From Magnetospirillum sp. (GTDB lineage Bacteria > Pseudomonadota > Alphaproteobacteria > Rhodospirillales > Magnetospirillaceae): 8,038 nt of DNA. Within the stretch, counting starts at the first letter, position 1; every line of letters starts with the position of its first letter. Made by a program: the position numbers and the translations under genes. The notes beneath the pieces were generated by a model. That model was given only the letters and a program-made list of their open reading frames with translations, was not told where the DNA came from and did not search any database. Positions 1 through 6,752 of this stretch are shown here, one piece after another. The stretch covers positions 2,855 to 10,892 of the forward strand of contig JACPDP010000059.1 in the NCBI GenBank assembly GCA_016183945.1. The letters are read 5' to 3'.

Positions 1-418
1 CGATGATGACCACCGCGCCGGCCAGCGAGATGCAGGGAATCTCCGCCTTCTCCACCAGCGGCACCGCGGCCATGGTGGTGGCGGTGGTGGAGCCGCCGAT
101 GATGAGGTCCACGCCCTCGCTGTCGATCAGGCGCTTGGTGAAGCTGGCCGCCTTGTCGGCCGCGCCGGCGTCGTCATAGACGGTGAGCTGGAGCTTGCGC
201 CCCTTGACGCCGCCGTCCTTGTTGATCTTGTCGACGAACAGCTCCAGCGTCTTCTTCTCCGGGTCGCCCAGGAAGGACGCACCCCCCGTTACCGACAGGA
301 TGGCGCCGATCTTGATCGGCGGCTCCGCGGCCGCGGCCGCGATGGGCTGGAACGAGAGTGCGAACGCAACCGCGCCCGCGCCGAGAATGCTCGGCAGATT
401 GATGGTGAGTGCCTTCAT
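1..418 (-). CDS. Leu/Ile/Val-type ABC transporter periplasmic substrate-binding protein, N-terminal part
   Basis: Only the first 139 residues are present; the gene runs off the left edge, and the family is usually about 370-400 residues. The start ATG is at 418-416, preceded by a purine-rich Shine-Dalgarno (GGAAGGAA, complement of 428-435). Residues 1-31 look like a Sec signal peptide: one Lys, a hydrophobic core, then an Ala run ending before EPPIKIG. The mature start, IKIGAILSVTGGASFLGDPE, followed by INKDGGVKGRKLQL and then GVDLIIGGSTTATTMAAVP, is the classic first lobe of the LivJ/LivK-like periplasmic-binding family (type I fold). It should deliver a ligand to an ABC permease encoded beyond the window. 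Because it is divergent from an anaerobic phenylacetate operon, an aromatic acid or phenylalanine is a reasonable ligand guess. The sequence alone does not distinguish this from branched-chain amino acids or other ligands. Confidence 0.9.
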   Translation of the reverse strand, partial: MKALTINLPSILGAGAVAFALSFQPIAAAAAEPPIKIGAILSVTGGASFLGDPEKKTLELFVDKINKDGGVKGRKLQLTVYDDAGAADKAASFTKRLIDSEGVDLIIGGSTTATTMAAVPLVEKAEIPCISLAGAVVII

Positions 419-473
419 GGTGCGCGCTTCCTTCCACGTTTCCCCAGATATTTTTCCGCCCGTCGTGATGGCG

Positions 474-492
474 GTTTGTTGGCCCAACAAAC
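474..492. promoter_or_regulatory. Perfect 19-bp palindrome, candidate operator
   Basis: GTTTGTTGG-C-CCAACAAAC is a perfect inverted repeat with 9-bp arms and a single central base. It sits in the 246-bp gap between the divergent transporter gene and the thioesterase/padBCD operon. Its centre (483) lies about 64 bp upstream of the start point predicted from the 512-540 promoter, a spacing compatible with an activator site for the rightward operon. It is also 65 bp before the ATG of the leftward gene, where a bound protein could affect that transcript. No T-run follows on either strand, so it is not an intrinsic terminator. I do not recognise the regulator; it does not match the FNR consensus. 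Confidence 0.55.
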
Positions 493-511
493 AAATGCGT
501 TTGCGACGTGC

Positions 512-540
512 TTGCTTAAGCCATTATTCGGTACTATAAT
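512..540 (+). promoter_or_regulatory. Predicted sigma70-type promoter of the phenylacetate operon
   Basis: A -35 box TTGCTT (512-517) and a perfect consensus -10 box TATAAT (535-540) are separated by an optimal 17 bp, in a locally AT-rich stretch of an otherwise GC-rich window. Transcription would begin near 547, leaving a leader of about 118 nt before the thioesterase ATG at 665. No riboswitch or terminator-like fold was recognised in that leader. No comparably good promoter was found on the opposite strand for the divergent transporter gene. Confidence 0.65.
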
Positions 541-650
541 GCGTATTTAACGGGCAGCCAAGCGGAAAGTGGGGTTATACGGTTCGGCCAAGCCGGCCGC
601 AAACCCAGCCGGGAAGCGCCTTTCGGCAACCAACGCCGCCAAAAAACGCA

Positions 651-656
651 AGAGGA
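651..656 (+). promoter_or_regulatory. Shine-Dalgarno that fixes the thioesterase start at 665
   Basis: AGAGGA lies 8 bp before the ATG at 665. An in-frame ATG at 569 would add 32 residues that are basic, low in complexity and unlike the family N-terminus. It lacks a good ribosome-binding site, so 665 is the better start. Confidence 0.7.
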
Positions 657-664
657 AATGCACC

Positions 665-1075
665 ATGAAGGCCAGCCTGACCGCCGGTATCAGCACCACC
701 AAGCGCATCGTCGTCGATCGTGACCGCACCATCGGCTTCATGGGTGAGGAGGGGCGCGTCTACGCGACGCCGGAGTTGCTGCGCGACATCGAGATGACCT
801 GCCGCGACTTCCTGCTGGAGCACCTGGACGCCGGCGAGGATTCGGTCGGCACGCGGGTCGAGCTCGACCACATGGCGCCGACATTGCTCGGCATGTGGGT
901 CGACATCACCGTCACCATTGCCGAAGTGAAGGGCCGCGCCGTGATCTTCGAGATTGCCGCCCGCGACAACCTCGATCCCATCGGCAAGGGCCGCCACAAC
1001 CGCTTTGTGGTCGATGTCGAGCAGACCAAGGGTCGGCTCAAGGCGAAGGCAGAGAAGGCCAGGGCCGCGTCATGA
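665..1075 (+). CDS. FlK-type hotdog-fold acyl-CoA thioesterase, putative phenylglyoxylyl-CoA hydrolase
   Basis: A 136-residue single-domain protein, about the size of fluoroacetyl-CoA thioesterase FlK (139 aa), and soluble with no signal peptide. Compared from memory without gaps, residues VYATPELLRDIEMTC and VGTRVELDHMAPTLLG match the FlK blocks carrying its catalytic residues. Thr35, Glu43 and His69 occupy the positions of FlK Thr42, Glu50 and His76 with identical spacing (8 and 26), and Gly62 matches FlK Gly69. The later NLDPIGKGRHNRFVVD block is also family-typical. The FlK Phe33/Phe36 gate is not conserved (Met26 and Glu29 here), arguing against fluoroacetyl-CoA as substrate. The stop codon overlaps the padB start (ATGA), so it is the first gene of the padBCD operon. 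Phenylacetyl-CoA oxidation passes through the CoA ester of phenylglyoxylate, so hydrolysis of that ester is my inferred role. A general salvage thioesterase is the alternative. Confidence 0.85.
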   Translation: MKASLTAGISTTKRIVVDRDRTIGFMGEEGRVYATPELLRDIEMTCRDFLLEHLDAGEDSVGTRVELDHMAPTLLGMWVDITVTIAEVKGRAVIFEIAARDNLDPIGKGRHNRFVVDVEQTKGRLKAKAEKARAAS

Positions 1076-3858
1076 GTGACGCTCCGGCCAAGGGCGTCGA
1101 GGTAAAGCGGGTCGCGACCTACTGCTACCAGTGCGTCGCCGGGCCGGATCTGCTTACCGTCAAGGTCAAGGACGGAGTCGCCACCGAGGTCGAGCCGAAT
1201 TTCGCGGCGGAGGACATCCATCCCGCCCGCGGCCGGGTCTGCGTCAAGGCGTTTGGCTTGGTGCAGAAGACCTATAACCCCCACCGCGTCCTCACCCCCA
1301 TGAAGCGGACCAACCCCAAGAAGGGGCGGGACGAGGACCCCGGCTTCGTCGCCATCTCGTGGGACGAGGCGCTGGGACTGGTTGCCGACAAGCTGAACGG
1401 TATTCGTGAACAGGGGCTGGTGGACGAGTCCGGCTACCCGCGCATGGCCGCCACCTTTGGCGGCGGCGGTACGCCGGCCAACTACATGGGCACCTTCCCG
1501 GCCTTTCTGGCCTCGTGGGGACCGATCGACTTCAGCTTCGGCTCCGGCCAGGGCGTCAAGTGCTACCACTCGGAGCATCTCTACGGCGAGTTGTGGCACC
1601 GCGCCTTCACCGTGGCGCCCGACACCCCGCTGACGGAGTACCTGATTTCCTTCGGCTCCAACGTCGAGGCTTCCGGCGGGGTGTGCGGCGTATGGCGCCA
1701 CGCCGAGGCCCGCGAGCGTGGCATCAAGCGCGTCCAGGTCGAGCCGCATCTGTCGGTGACCGGGGCTTGCTCCGCCGAGTGGGTGCCGATCAAGCCCAAG
1801 ACCGACCCCGCCTTCATGTTCGCCATGATCCATGTGCTGCTGCACGAGCATGGCCGCGAGGCGCTCGACGTCAAATTCCTACGCAAGCATACCTCGTCAC
1901 CCTACCTGATCGGCCCGCGCGGCTATTACCTGCGCGACCCCGAGACCAAGAAGCCCATGGTCTGGGACATGCGGTCGGGCAAGGGCGTGCCTTACGATAC
2001 CCCCGGCATCGACCCGGCGGTCGAGGGGCAGTTCCAGCTCGCAGCCATCGAACTGGGTGCCGACGACGAGCGCTATGAATACGGTGCCGCCCCGGGCGAG
2101 ACCGCCTTCACCCGGCTGTGCAAGCACATGAAGCCCTACACCCCCGAATGGGCGGAAAAGGTCTGCGAGGTGCCGGCCCATACCATCCGCCGCGTCGCCA
2201 ACGAGTATCTCTCGCACGCCCGCGTCGGCGAGACCATCGAGATCGAGGGCCGCACCCTGCCGTTCCGGCCGGTGGCCATCACCCTGGGCAAGACCGTCAA
2301 CAACGGCTGGGGCGGCTACGAGTGCTGCTGGGGCCGCACCCTGCTGGCCTGCCTGGTGGGGGCGCTGGAAGTACCGGGCGGCACCCTGGGCACCACGGTT
2401 CGCCTCAACCGCCCCGCCTTCGCGCGGCTGTCGTCGGTGAAGGCCGGCGAGGACGGCTTCATGGCCTATCCCATGAATGAGACCGATGCCGAAAACTGGA
2501 AGGAGCGACCGACCACCCGAAACGGTTACCGCACCCTGATTCCGTTGGCTGCCAACAGCCCATGGAGCCAAGCATTGGGGCCGACACATCTGGCCTGGAT
2601 GTTTCTGGAAAACTCGCCGGAGGGGTGGATCAAGCCGACTTTGCCCGATGTGTGGTTCGTCTACCGCACCAATCCGGCGATCTCGTTCTGGGATACCCGG
2701 CAGTTGTCGGCCACCATGGCGCGGTTCCCCTTCATCGTCGCCTTCGCCTACAGCCGCGATGAAACCAACCACATGGCCGATATCCTGCTGCCCGACGCCA
2801 TCGACCTGGAGAGCCTGCAACTCATCCGCATCGGCGGCACCAAGTTCTTCGAGCAGTACTGGGACCACCACGGCTTCGCCCTGCGCCAGCCGGTGACCGA
2901 GGCCCCCCAGGGCGACGCCCGCGATTTCACCTGGATCGCGACCGAACTGGCCCGGCGCACCGGCCTGCTGGCCAAGTACAACCAGGCCATCAACAAAGGC
3001 ACCGCCTGCGTGCCGCTGGTCAGCGGCGGCATGGGGGCCGGCGTCACCGGCCAGGGCGCCGGCTCCGGCCGCTGGGACTTCTCGCTGAAGGACGACGTGG
3101 TCTATTCGGTCGAAGAGATTTGGGAGGCCAACTGCAAGGCCGCCTCGGCCGAACTGACCGACGGCAAGGAGGTTCACGGCCTCGACTGGTGGCGCGACAA
3201 CGGCTTCCAGGTCACCGATTTTCCGCGGCTGGAATGGTACCTGCAACCGCGCCTGCTCGATCTCGGCCTGCGGTTCGAGATGCCGTACCAGGAACGCCTG
3301 ATGCGGGTGGGCCGCCAGTTGGGCCACCGGCTGAAGGAGAAGGGCATCACCTGGTGGGACAAGCAGTTGTCGGAATATCAGGCGCTGCCGGTATGGAAGG
3401 ACTTCCCCGGCATCTGGGAAAAGGTGTTGCAGAAGGCCGGCGAGGACCCGCGCGACTTCCCGTTCTGGCTGCTGACCGCGCGCTCCATGCAATACGCCTG
3501 GGGTGTCAATGTCGGCGTGCAGATGATCAAGGAGGTGGCCGACAACGTCGCCGGCCATCGCGGCATGATCATGAACACCGAGAAGGCCGCCGAGATGGGC
3601 CTGGCCGACGGCGACGTGGTCGAGGTCTCCTCGCACACCCGTTCGGTCAAGACCAAGATCGTGGTGCGCGCCGGCATCCGTCCCGATACCGTGCTGATGA
3701 TCGGTCAGTTCGGCCACTGGGCGACGCCGCACGCCAAGGACTACGACCTGGCCAGCCTCAACGAGCTGGCGGGCATGGACATGGACCTCACCGACGCCAC
3801 CGGCTCGGGCGCCGACGTGGTGCGCGTTTCGATCAAGAAATTGGGGGCCGGCCGATGA
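1072..3858 (+). CDS. padB: Phenylacetyl-CoA:acceptor oxidoreductase (dehydrogenase), molybdopterin catalytic subunit PadB
   Basis: A 928-residue protein of the DMSO reductase (bis-MGD molybdenum) family. Residues 18-57 form the N-terminal Fe-S domain (C18-x2-C21 ... C57). The molybdopterin domains follow, with GVKCYHSEH near residue 164 (Cys164 is a possible Mo ligand) and VEPHLSVTGACSAEWVPIKP, a typical pterin-binding segment. The C-terminal dinucleotide-binding domain spans about 797-928. With PadC and PadD it should oxidise phenylacetyl-CoA to phenylglyoxylate and reduce quinone (EC 1.17.5.1), as in the membrane-bound enzyme of Thauera/Aromatoleum. There is no twin-arginine signal, so the subunit should stay cytoplasmic, fitting a CoA-ester substrate. 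The start at 1072 overlaps the thioesterase stop; the upstream extension of this frame to 895 is a shadow of the thioesterase gene. The third canonical Fe-S cysteine is missing (Pro25/Asp26 there). Assignment of substrate rests on operon context with padC, padD and the CoA ligase. Confidence 0.85.
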   Translation: MSDAPAKGVEVKRVATYCYQCVAGPDLLTVKVKDGVATEVEPNFAAEDIHPARGRVCVKAFGLVQKTYNPHRVLTPMKRTNPKKGRDEDPGFVAISWDEALGLVADKLNGIREQGLVDESGYPRMAATFGGGGTPANYMGTFPAFLASWGPIDFSFGSGQGVKCYHSEHLYGELWHRAFTVAPDTPLTEYLISFGSNVEASGGVCGVWRHAEARERGIKRVQVEPHLSVTGACSAEWVPIKPKTDPAFMFAMIHVLLHEHGREALDVKFLRKHTSSPYLIGPRGYYLRDPETKKPMVWDMRSGKGVPYDTPGIDPAVEGQFQLAAIELGADDERYEYGAAPGETAFTRLCKHMKPYTPEWAEKVCEVPAHTIRRVANEYLSHARVGETIEIEGRTLPFRPVAITLGKTVNNGWGGYECCWGRTLLACLVGALEVPGGTLGTTVRLNRPAFARLSSVKAGEDGFMAYPMNETDAENWKERPTTRNGYRTLIPLAANSPWSQALGPTHLAWMFLENSPEGWIKPTLPDVWFVYRTNPAISFWDTRQLSATMARFPFIVAFAYSRDETNHMADILLPDAIDLESLQLIRIGGTKFFEQYWDHHGFALRQPVTEAPQGDARDFTWIATELARRTGLLAKYNQAINKGTACVPLVSGGMGAGVTGQGAGSGRWDFSLKDDVVYSVEEIWEANCKAASAELTDGKEVHGLDWWRDNGFQVTDFPRLEWYLQPRLLDLGLRFEMPYQERLMRVGRQLGHRLKEKGITWWDKQLSEYQALPVWKDFPGIWEKVLQKAGEDPRDFPFWLLTARSMQYAWGVNVGVQMIKEVADNVAGHRGMIMNTEKAAEMGLADGDVVEVSSHTRSVKTKIVVRAGIRPDTVLMIGQFGHWATPHAKDYDLASLNELAGMDMDLTDATGSGADVVRVSIKKLGAGR

Positions 3859-4502
3859 CCAAGTGGGCAATGGTCGCCGATCTGAGGCGTTGCGTCGGCT
3901 GCCAGACCTGCACCGCCGCCTGTAAGCACGCCAACGGTACGCCCCCCGGCGTTCAGTACCGCAAGGTGCTGGACATGGAGGTGGGCAGCTTCCCCGACGT
4001 GCGTCGTGTCTTCGTGCCGGTGGGGTGCATGCACTGCGACAAGCCGCCCTGCCGCGATGTCTGTCCGACCACGGCGACCAAGAAGCGGGCCGACGGCATG
4101 GTCACCATCGACTACGACATCTGCATCGGCTGCGGCTACTGCATCATCGCCTGTCCCTATCAGGCCCGCTACAAAGTGACCGAGCAGACCACCGCTTACG
4201 AATCCGGCCCCACCGCGACCGAGACCTACAACTTCGATCCCCGCCTGCTGGGGGTGGCGCAGAAATGCACCTTCTGCGTCGACCGCATCGACGAGGGCCT
4301 GGCCACCGGCCTGCGCCCCGGCTTCGATCCGGTGGCAACGCCGGCCTGCGTCAATTCCTGCATTTCAGGCGCATTGGTGTTCGGCGATCTCGACGATCCC
4401 GACAGCAAGGTAAGCAAACTGCTGGCAGCCAACAAATCGTTCCGCATGCACGAGGAGTTGGGCACCGGGCCCAACATCCATTACCTGTGGGAAATGCCAT
4501 GA
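3855..4502 (+). CDS. padC: Phenylacetyl-CoA:acceptor oxidoreductase, iron-sulfur subunit PadC
   Basis: A 215-residue DmsB/NrfC-like electron-transfer subunit. All sixteen cysteines for four [4Fe-4S] clusters are present: C13-x2-C16-x2-C19-x3-C23, C58-x2-C61-x4-C66-x3-C70, C90-x2-C93-x2-C96-x3-C100 and C138-x2-C141-x23-C165-x3-C169. The Pro that normally follows the last cysteine of the fourth group is Ile170, a minor deviation. It should carry electrons from the Mo centre and Fe-S cluster of PadB to the quinone site at PadD, and has no signal peptide, consistent with a cytoplasmic face. The start ATG at 3855 overlaps the padB stop (ATGA), with GGGGG 7 bp upstream as ribosome-binding site. Its stop likewise overlaps padD. 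The family assignment is secure; the specific Pad role follows from the neighbours. Confidence 0.9.
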   Translation: MTKWAMVADLRRCVGCQTCTAACKHANGTPPGVQYRKVLDMEVGSFPDVRRVFVPVGCMHCDKPPCRDVCPTTATKKRADGMVTIDYDICIGCGYCIIACPYQARYKVTEQTTAYESGPTATETYNFDPRLLGVAQKCTFCVDRIDEGLATGLRPGFDPVATPACVNSCISGALVFGDLDDPDSKVSKLLAANKSFRMHEELGTGPNIHYLWEMP

Positions 4503-5377
4503 CCACCACCGGGCAGTTCAACGGCATCGCTCCCGCGCCCCAGGCCGCCTGGGACATGCGGGCGGCGGGCAACTTCGTCGGCGGCGGCTCGGGCACCGGG
4601 CTGCTGATCTTCGCGGCGGCGGCGGCCTATCTCGGCCAGCCCGACCGCGGCTTGCTGTTCGCCGGCCTGGTGCTGGTCGGCCTCGGCCTTTTCAGCGTCT
4701 TCCTCGAAATCGGCCGGCCGTTCCGGGCCGCCAACGTCATGATCGGCATCCGATACAGCTGGATGACCCGGGAAGCCTGGGTGGCTGGCGTGCTGTTCCC
4801 GCTGGGCGCCGCCGCTTTGCTGTGGCCCGGGGTGCTGCCGCTGGTGGGGATTCCAGCCGTCCTCTACCTCTATTGCCAGGCGCGCATCCTGCATGCCACC
4901 AAGGGCATTCCGGCGTGGCGCCAGCCTTTGATGGTGCCGCTCATCATCTCGACAGCCCTGGCCGAGGGCAGCGGTGCCCTGGTGATGGCCGGCGCCTTTA
5001 CCGTCGTGCCGGCCTGGGCGCCGGCGGCGCTGATGGCGGCGGTGGCGGCGCGGCTGCTGGTGTGGATGGCCTATCGGCGCAAGCTGGCCGATGGCGGCGC
5101 TCCGCTGCGGGCGGCGGCGGCGGCGGTGCGTTTTTCCATGCCCTTCACCCTGGGCGGCAATCTGGCGCCGGTGCTGATGCTGGTGGTGGCGGGTGCCGAG
5201 CCGACCTTGGCCGACGCGGCGTTGCCCGCCGCCGGACTGACAGCGATGCTGGGCGGCTGGGCCTTGAAGGCGGCCATCGTCACCAGCTTCGCCCACACCC
5301 AGGGTTTTGCCATACCATTCACCCCGGCGCGCGGCGCCGGTCGTCCGGGGCCGGGGGCGTTTCCGGGCTGGCGATAG
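4499..5377 (+). CDS. padD: Phenylacetyl-CoA:acceptor oxidoreductase, DmsC/NrfD-like membrane anchor PadD
   Basis: A 292-residue, strongly hydrophobic protein with about eight predicted membrane segments: roughly residues 32-47, 51-71, 92-109, 110-128, 143-165, 170-190, 200-220 and 224-250. This is the usual count for DmsC/NrfD anchors. Family-like conserved stretches include EIGRP (70-74), SWMTREAW (87-94) and QARILHATKGIPAWRQP (127-143). It would anchor PadBC to the inner membrane and pass electrons to the quinone pool. The ATG at 4499 overlaps the padC stop. The same frame is open upstream to 4025, but that part is a shadow of padC. A GC-rich Ala/Gly-coding tract around 5110-5126 is part of the normal coding sequence. 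The tail after the last helix (about residues 270-292, rich in Gly/Pro/Arg) is probably a short extramembrane extension. Confidence 0.85.
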   Translation: MTTTGQFNGIAPAPQAAWDMRAAGNFVGGGSGTGLLIFAAAAAYLGQPDRGLLFAGLVLVGLGLFSVFLEIGRPFRAANVMIGIRYSWMTREAWVAGVLFPLGAAALLWPGVLPLVGIPAVLYLYCQARILHATKGIPAWRQPLMVPLIISTALAEGSGALVMAGAFTVVPAWAPAALMAAVAARLLVWMAYRRKLADGGAPLRAAAAAVRFSMPFTLGGNLAPVLMLVVAGAEPTLADAALPAAGLTAMLGGWALKAAIVTSFAHTQGFAIPFTPARGAGRPGPGAFPGWR

Positions 5378-5417
5378 ACGAAATCAACCGCTCCGACAAT
5401 GAGGGCGGGATAGGGTT

Positions 5418-5424
5418 AGGGAGG
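5418..5424 (+). promoter_or_regulatory. Strong Shine-Dalgarno of the phenylacetate-CoA ligase gene
   Basis: AGGGAGG lies 5 bp before the ATG at 5430. It stands in the only non-overlapping gap of the operon (5378-5429) and shows that the ligase is translated independently of padD. I see no terminator or convincing promoter in the gap, so the ligase is most likely on the same transcript. Confidence 0.75.
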
Positions 5425-5429
5425 TTTCG

Positions 5430-6752
5430 ATGACCGTGCAGATGGCCGCGGACTACATGTTCGCGCCCGAGGTTGAGCGCCTGGACCGGGCGGGCCTGCG
5501 GCGGCTCCAATTGGAGCGGCTGAAGACGACGCTGGAGCGGGTCTATGCCAACGTACCGCACTACCGGCGGGCCTTCGACGCCGCAGGAGTGACGCCCGAG
5601 GACCTCAACAGCCTGGAGGACCTCGCCCGTTTCCCGTTCACGGTGAAGACCGACCTGCGCGACAACTACCCCTTCGGCATGTTCGCGGTGCCGCGCCCGC
5701 AGTTGGTGCGGCTGCATGCCAGCTCGGGCACCACCGGCAAGCCCACCGTGGTGGGCTATACCGAGGGCGATATCGACACCTGGGCCAACCTGATGGCCCG
5801 CTCGCTCGCTGCCACCGGCGTCCGCCCCGGTGAGGTGGTGCACAACGCCTACGGCTACGGCCTGTTCACCGGCGGGTTGGGTTTCCACTACGGCGCCGAG
5901 CGGCTGAAATGCACGGTGACGCCCATGTCGGGCGGCAATACCGAGCGCCAGATCGCGCTGATCACCGACTTCGGCGCCCAGGTCCTGGCGGCGACGCCGT
6001 CCTACGCCCTCAACATCGCCGAGATGGCCGAGCAGATGGGCGTCGATCTGGCGGCCTCGGCCTTGCGGGTCGGTGTGTTCGGCGCCGAGCCCTGGACCGA
6101 GGCCATGCGGGCCGAGCTCGATCACCGTCTCGGGCTGCGCGCCTGCGACATGTACGGCCTGTCCGAGATCATGGGACCCGGCGTCGCCATCGAGTGCACG
6201 GCGCGCAACGGCCTGCACGGCTGGGAGGACCACTTCCTGTTCGAGGTGGTCGACCCCGATACGCTGGAGCCAATGCCCATGGGCGCGCAGGGCGAGTTGG
6301 TGATTACCACCCTGACCAAGGTCGGCCTGCCCATGGTGCGCTATCGCACCCGCGACATCACCAAGCTGACCGACGAGCCCTGCGCCTGCGGCCGCACCCA
6401 CCTGCGCATCCTGCGGGTGACCGGCCGCAACGACGACATGCTGATCATCCGCGGCGTCAACCTCTTCCCCAGCCAGATCGAGTCGGTACTGGTGGGCCTC
6501 CCCGGCATCGCGCCGCATTACCAGCTCGTCGTGACGCGCCAGGGCTCGCTCGACCATCTCAGCGTCGAGGCCGAAGCAGTGGAGGCCAGTGACGAGGACA
6601 CCCGTGTCCATCTGGCCCATCAAGTACGCCATCACATCAAGTCGATGATCGGTGTCACTTGCGAGGTGCTGGTGCGCCTGCCGGGCGAACTGCCGCGCAG
6701 CCAGGGCAAGGCGGTGCGGGTCAGGGACCTGCGGATGAAGGGCGGCGACTGA
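5430..6752 (+). CDS. padJ: Phenylacetate-CoA ligase (AMP-forming)
   Basis: A 440-residue cytoplasmic adenylate-forming enzyme, matching the usual phenylacetate-CoA ligase length (EC 6.2.1.30). The phosphate-binding loop is SSGTTGKPT (98-106). The adenine/aryl region is [10 protein letters not shown] (242-251, Glu246), and YRTRD (305-309) supplies the ribose-binding Asp309. The hinge into the small C-terminal domain is [20 protein letters not shown], and Lys427 in [11 protein letters not shown] fits the catalytic lysine of that domain. It activates phenylacetate with ATP and CoA to phenylacetyl-CoA, the substrate of PadBCD. The same family serves the aerobic pathway as PaaK; no paaABCDE genes are nearby, and linkage to padBCD points to the anaerobic role (hence padJ). 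Related ligases can use other aryl acids, so the exact substrate is inferred from context. Its 3' end overlaps the convergent flavoprotein gene by 32 bp. Confidence 0.92.
   Translation: MTVQMAADYMFAPEVERLDRAGLRRLQLERLKTTLERVYANVPHYRRAFDAAGVTPEDLNSLEDLARFPFTVKTDLRDNYPFGMFAVPRPQLVRLHASSGTTGKPTVVGYTEGDIDTWANLMARSLAATGVRPGEVVHNAYGYGLFTGGLGFHYGAERLKCTVTPMSGGNTERQIALITDFGAQVLAATPSYALNIAEMAEQMGVDLAASALRVGVFGAEPWTEAMRAELDHRLGLRACDMYGLSEIMGPGVAIECTARNGLHGWEDHFLFEVVDPDTLEPMPMGAQGELVITTLTKVGLPMVRYRTRDITKLTDEPCACGRTHLRILRVTGRNDDMLIIRGVNLFPSQIESVLVGLPGIAPHYQLVVTRQGSLDHLSVEAEAVEASDEDTRVHLAHQVRHHIKSMIGVTCEVLVRLPGELPRSQGKAVRVRDLRMKGGD

Noticed and set aside
474..492. Reading the palindrome as an intrinsic terminator
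   Set aside because: It lies between divergent genes, so no transcript needs to end there, and no T-run follows on either strand.
569..664. N-terminal 32-residue extension of the thioesterase from the ATG at 569
   Set aside because: The extension is basic and low in complexity and has no family match or good ribosome-binding site; the ATG at 665 has AGAGGA at the right spacing and begins at the family N-terminus.
760..1851. 363-codon open frame on the - strand across the thioesterase/padB junction
   Set aside because: Same reason: a shadow of two recognised genes, no motif, no ribosome-binding site.
1897..3870. 657-codon open frame on the - strand opposite padB
   Set aside because: It lies antisense to a gene with clear Mo/Fe-S motifs. 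In GC-rich coding DNA such long antisense frames are common, and the translation (rich in His, Gly, Ala, Gln) shows no domain.
5100..5130. GGC-rich tandem-like tract as a microsatellite
   Set aside because: It encodes an ordinary Ala run in PadD in the correct frame; the repeat is short and imperfect in a GC-rich genome.
5378..5429. A separate promoter for the CoA ligase gene
   Set aside because: No acceptable -35/-10 pair fits in the 52-bp gap; the strong Shine-Dalgarno alone explains it as an operon member.
5319..6635. 438-codon open frame on the - strand opposite the CoA ligase
   Set aside because: It is antisense to a complete AMP-forming ligase with all core motifs, and its translation is low in complexity and unrecognisable.
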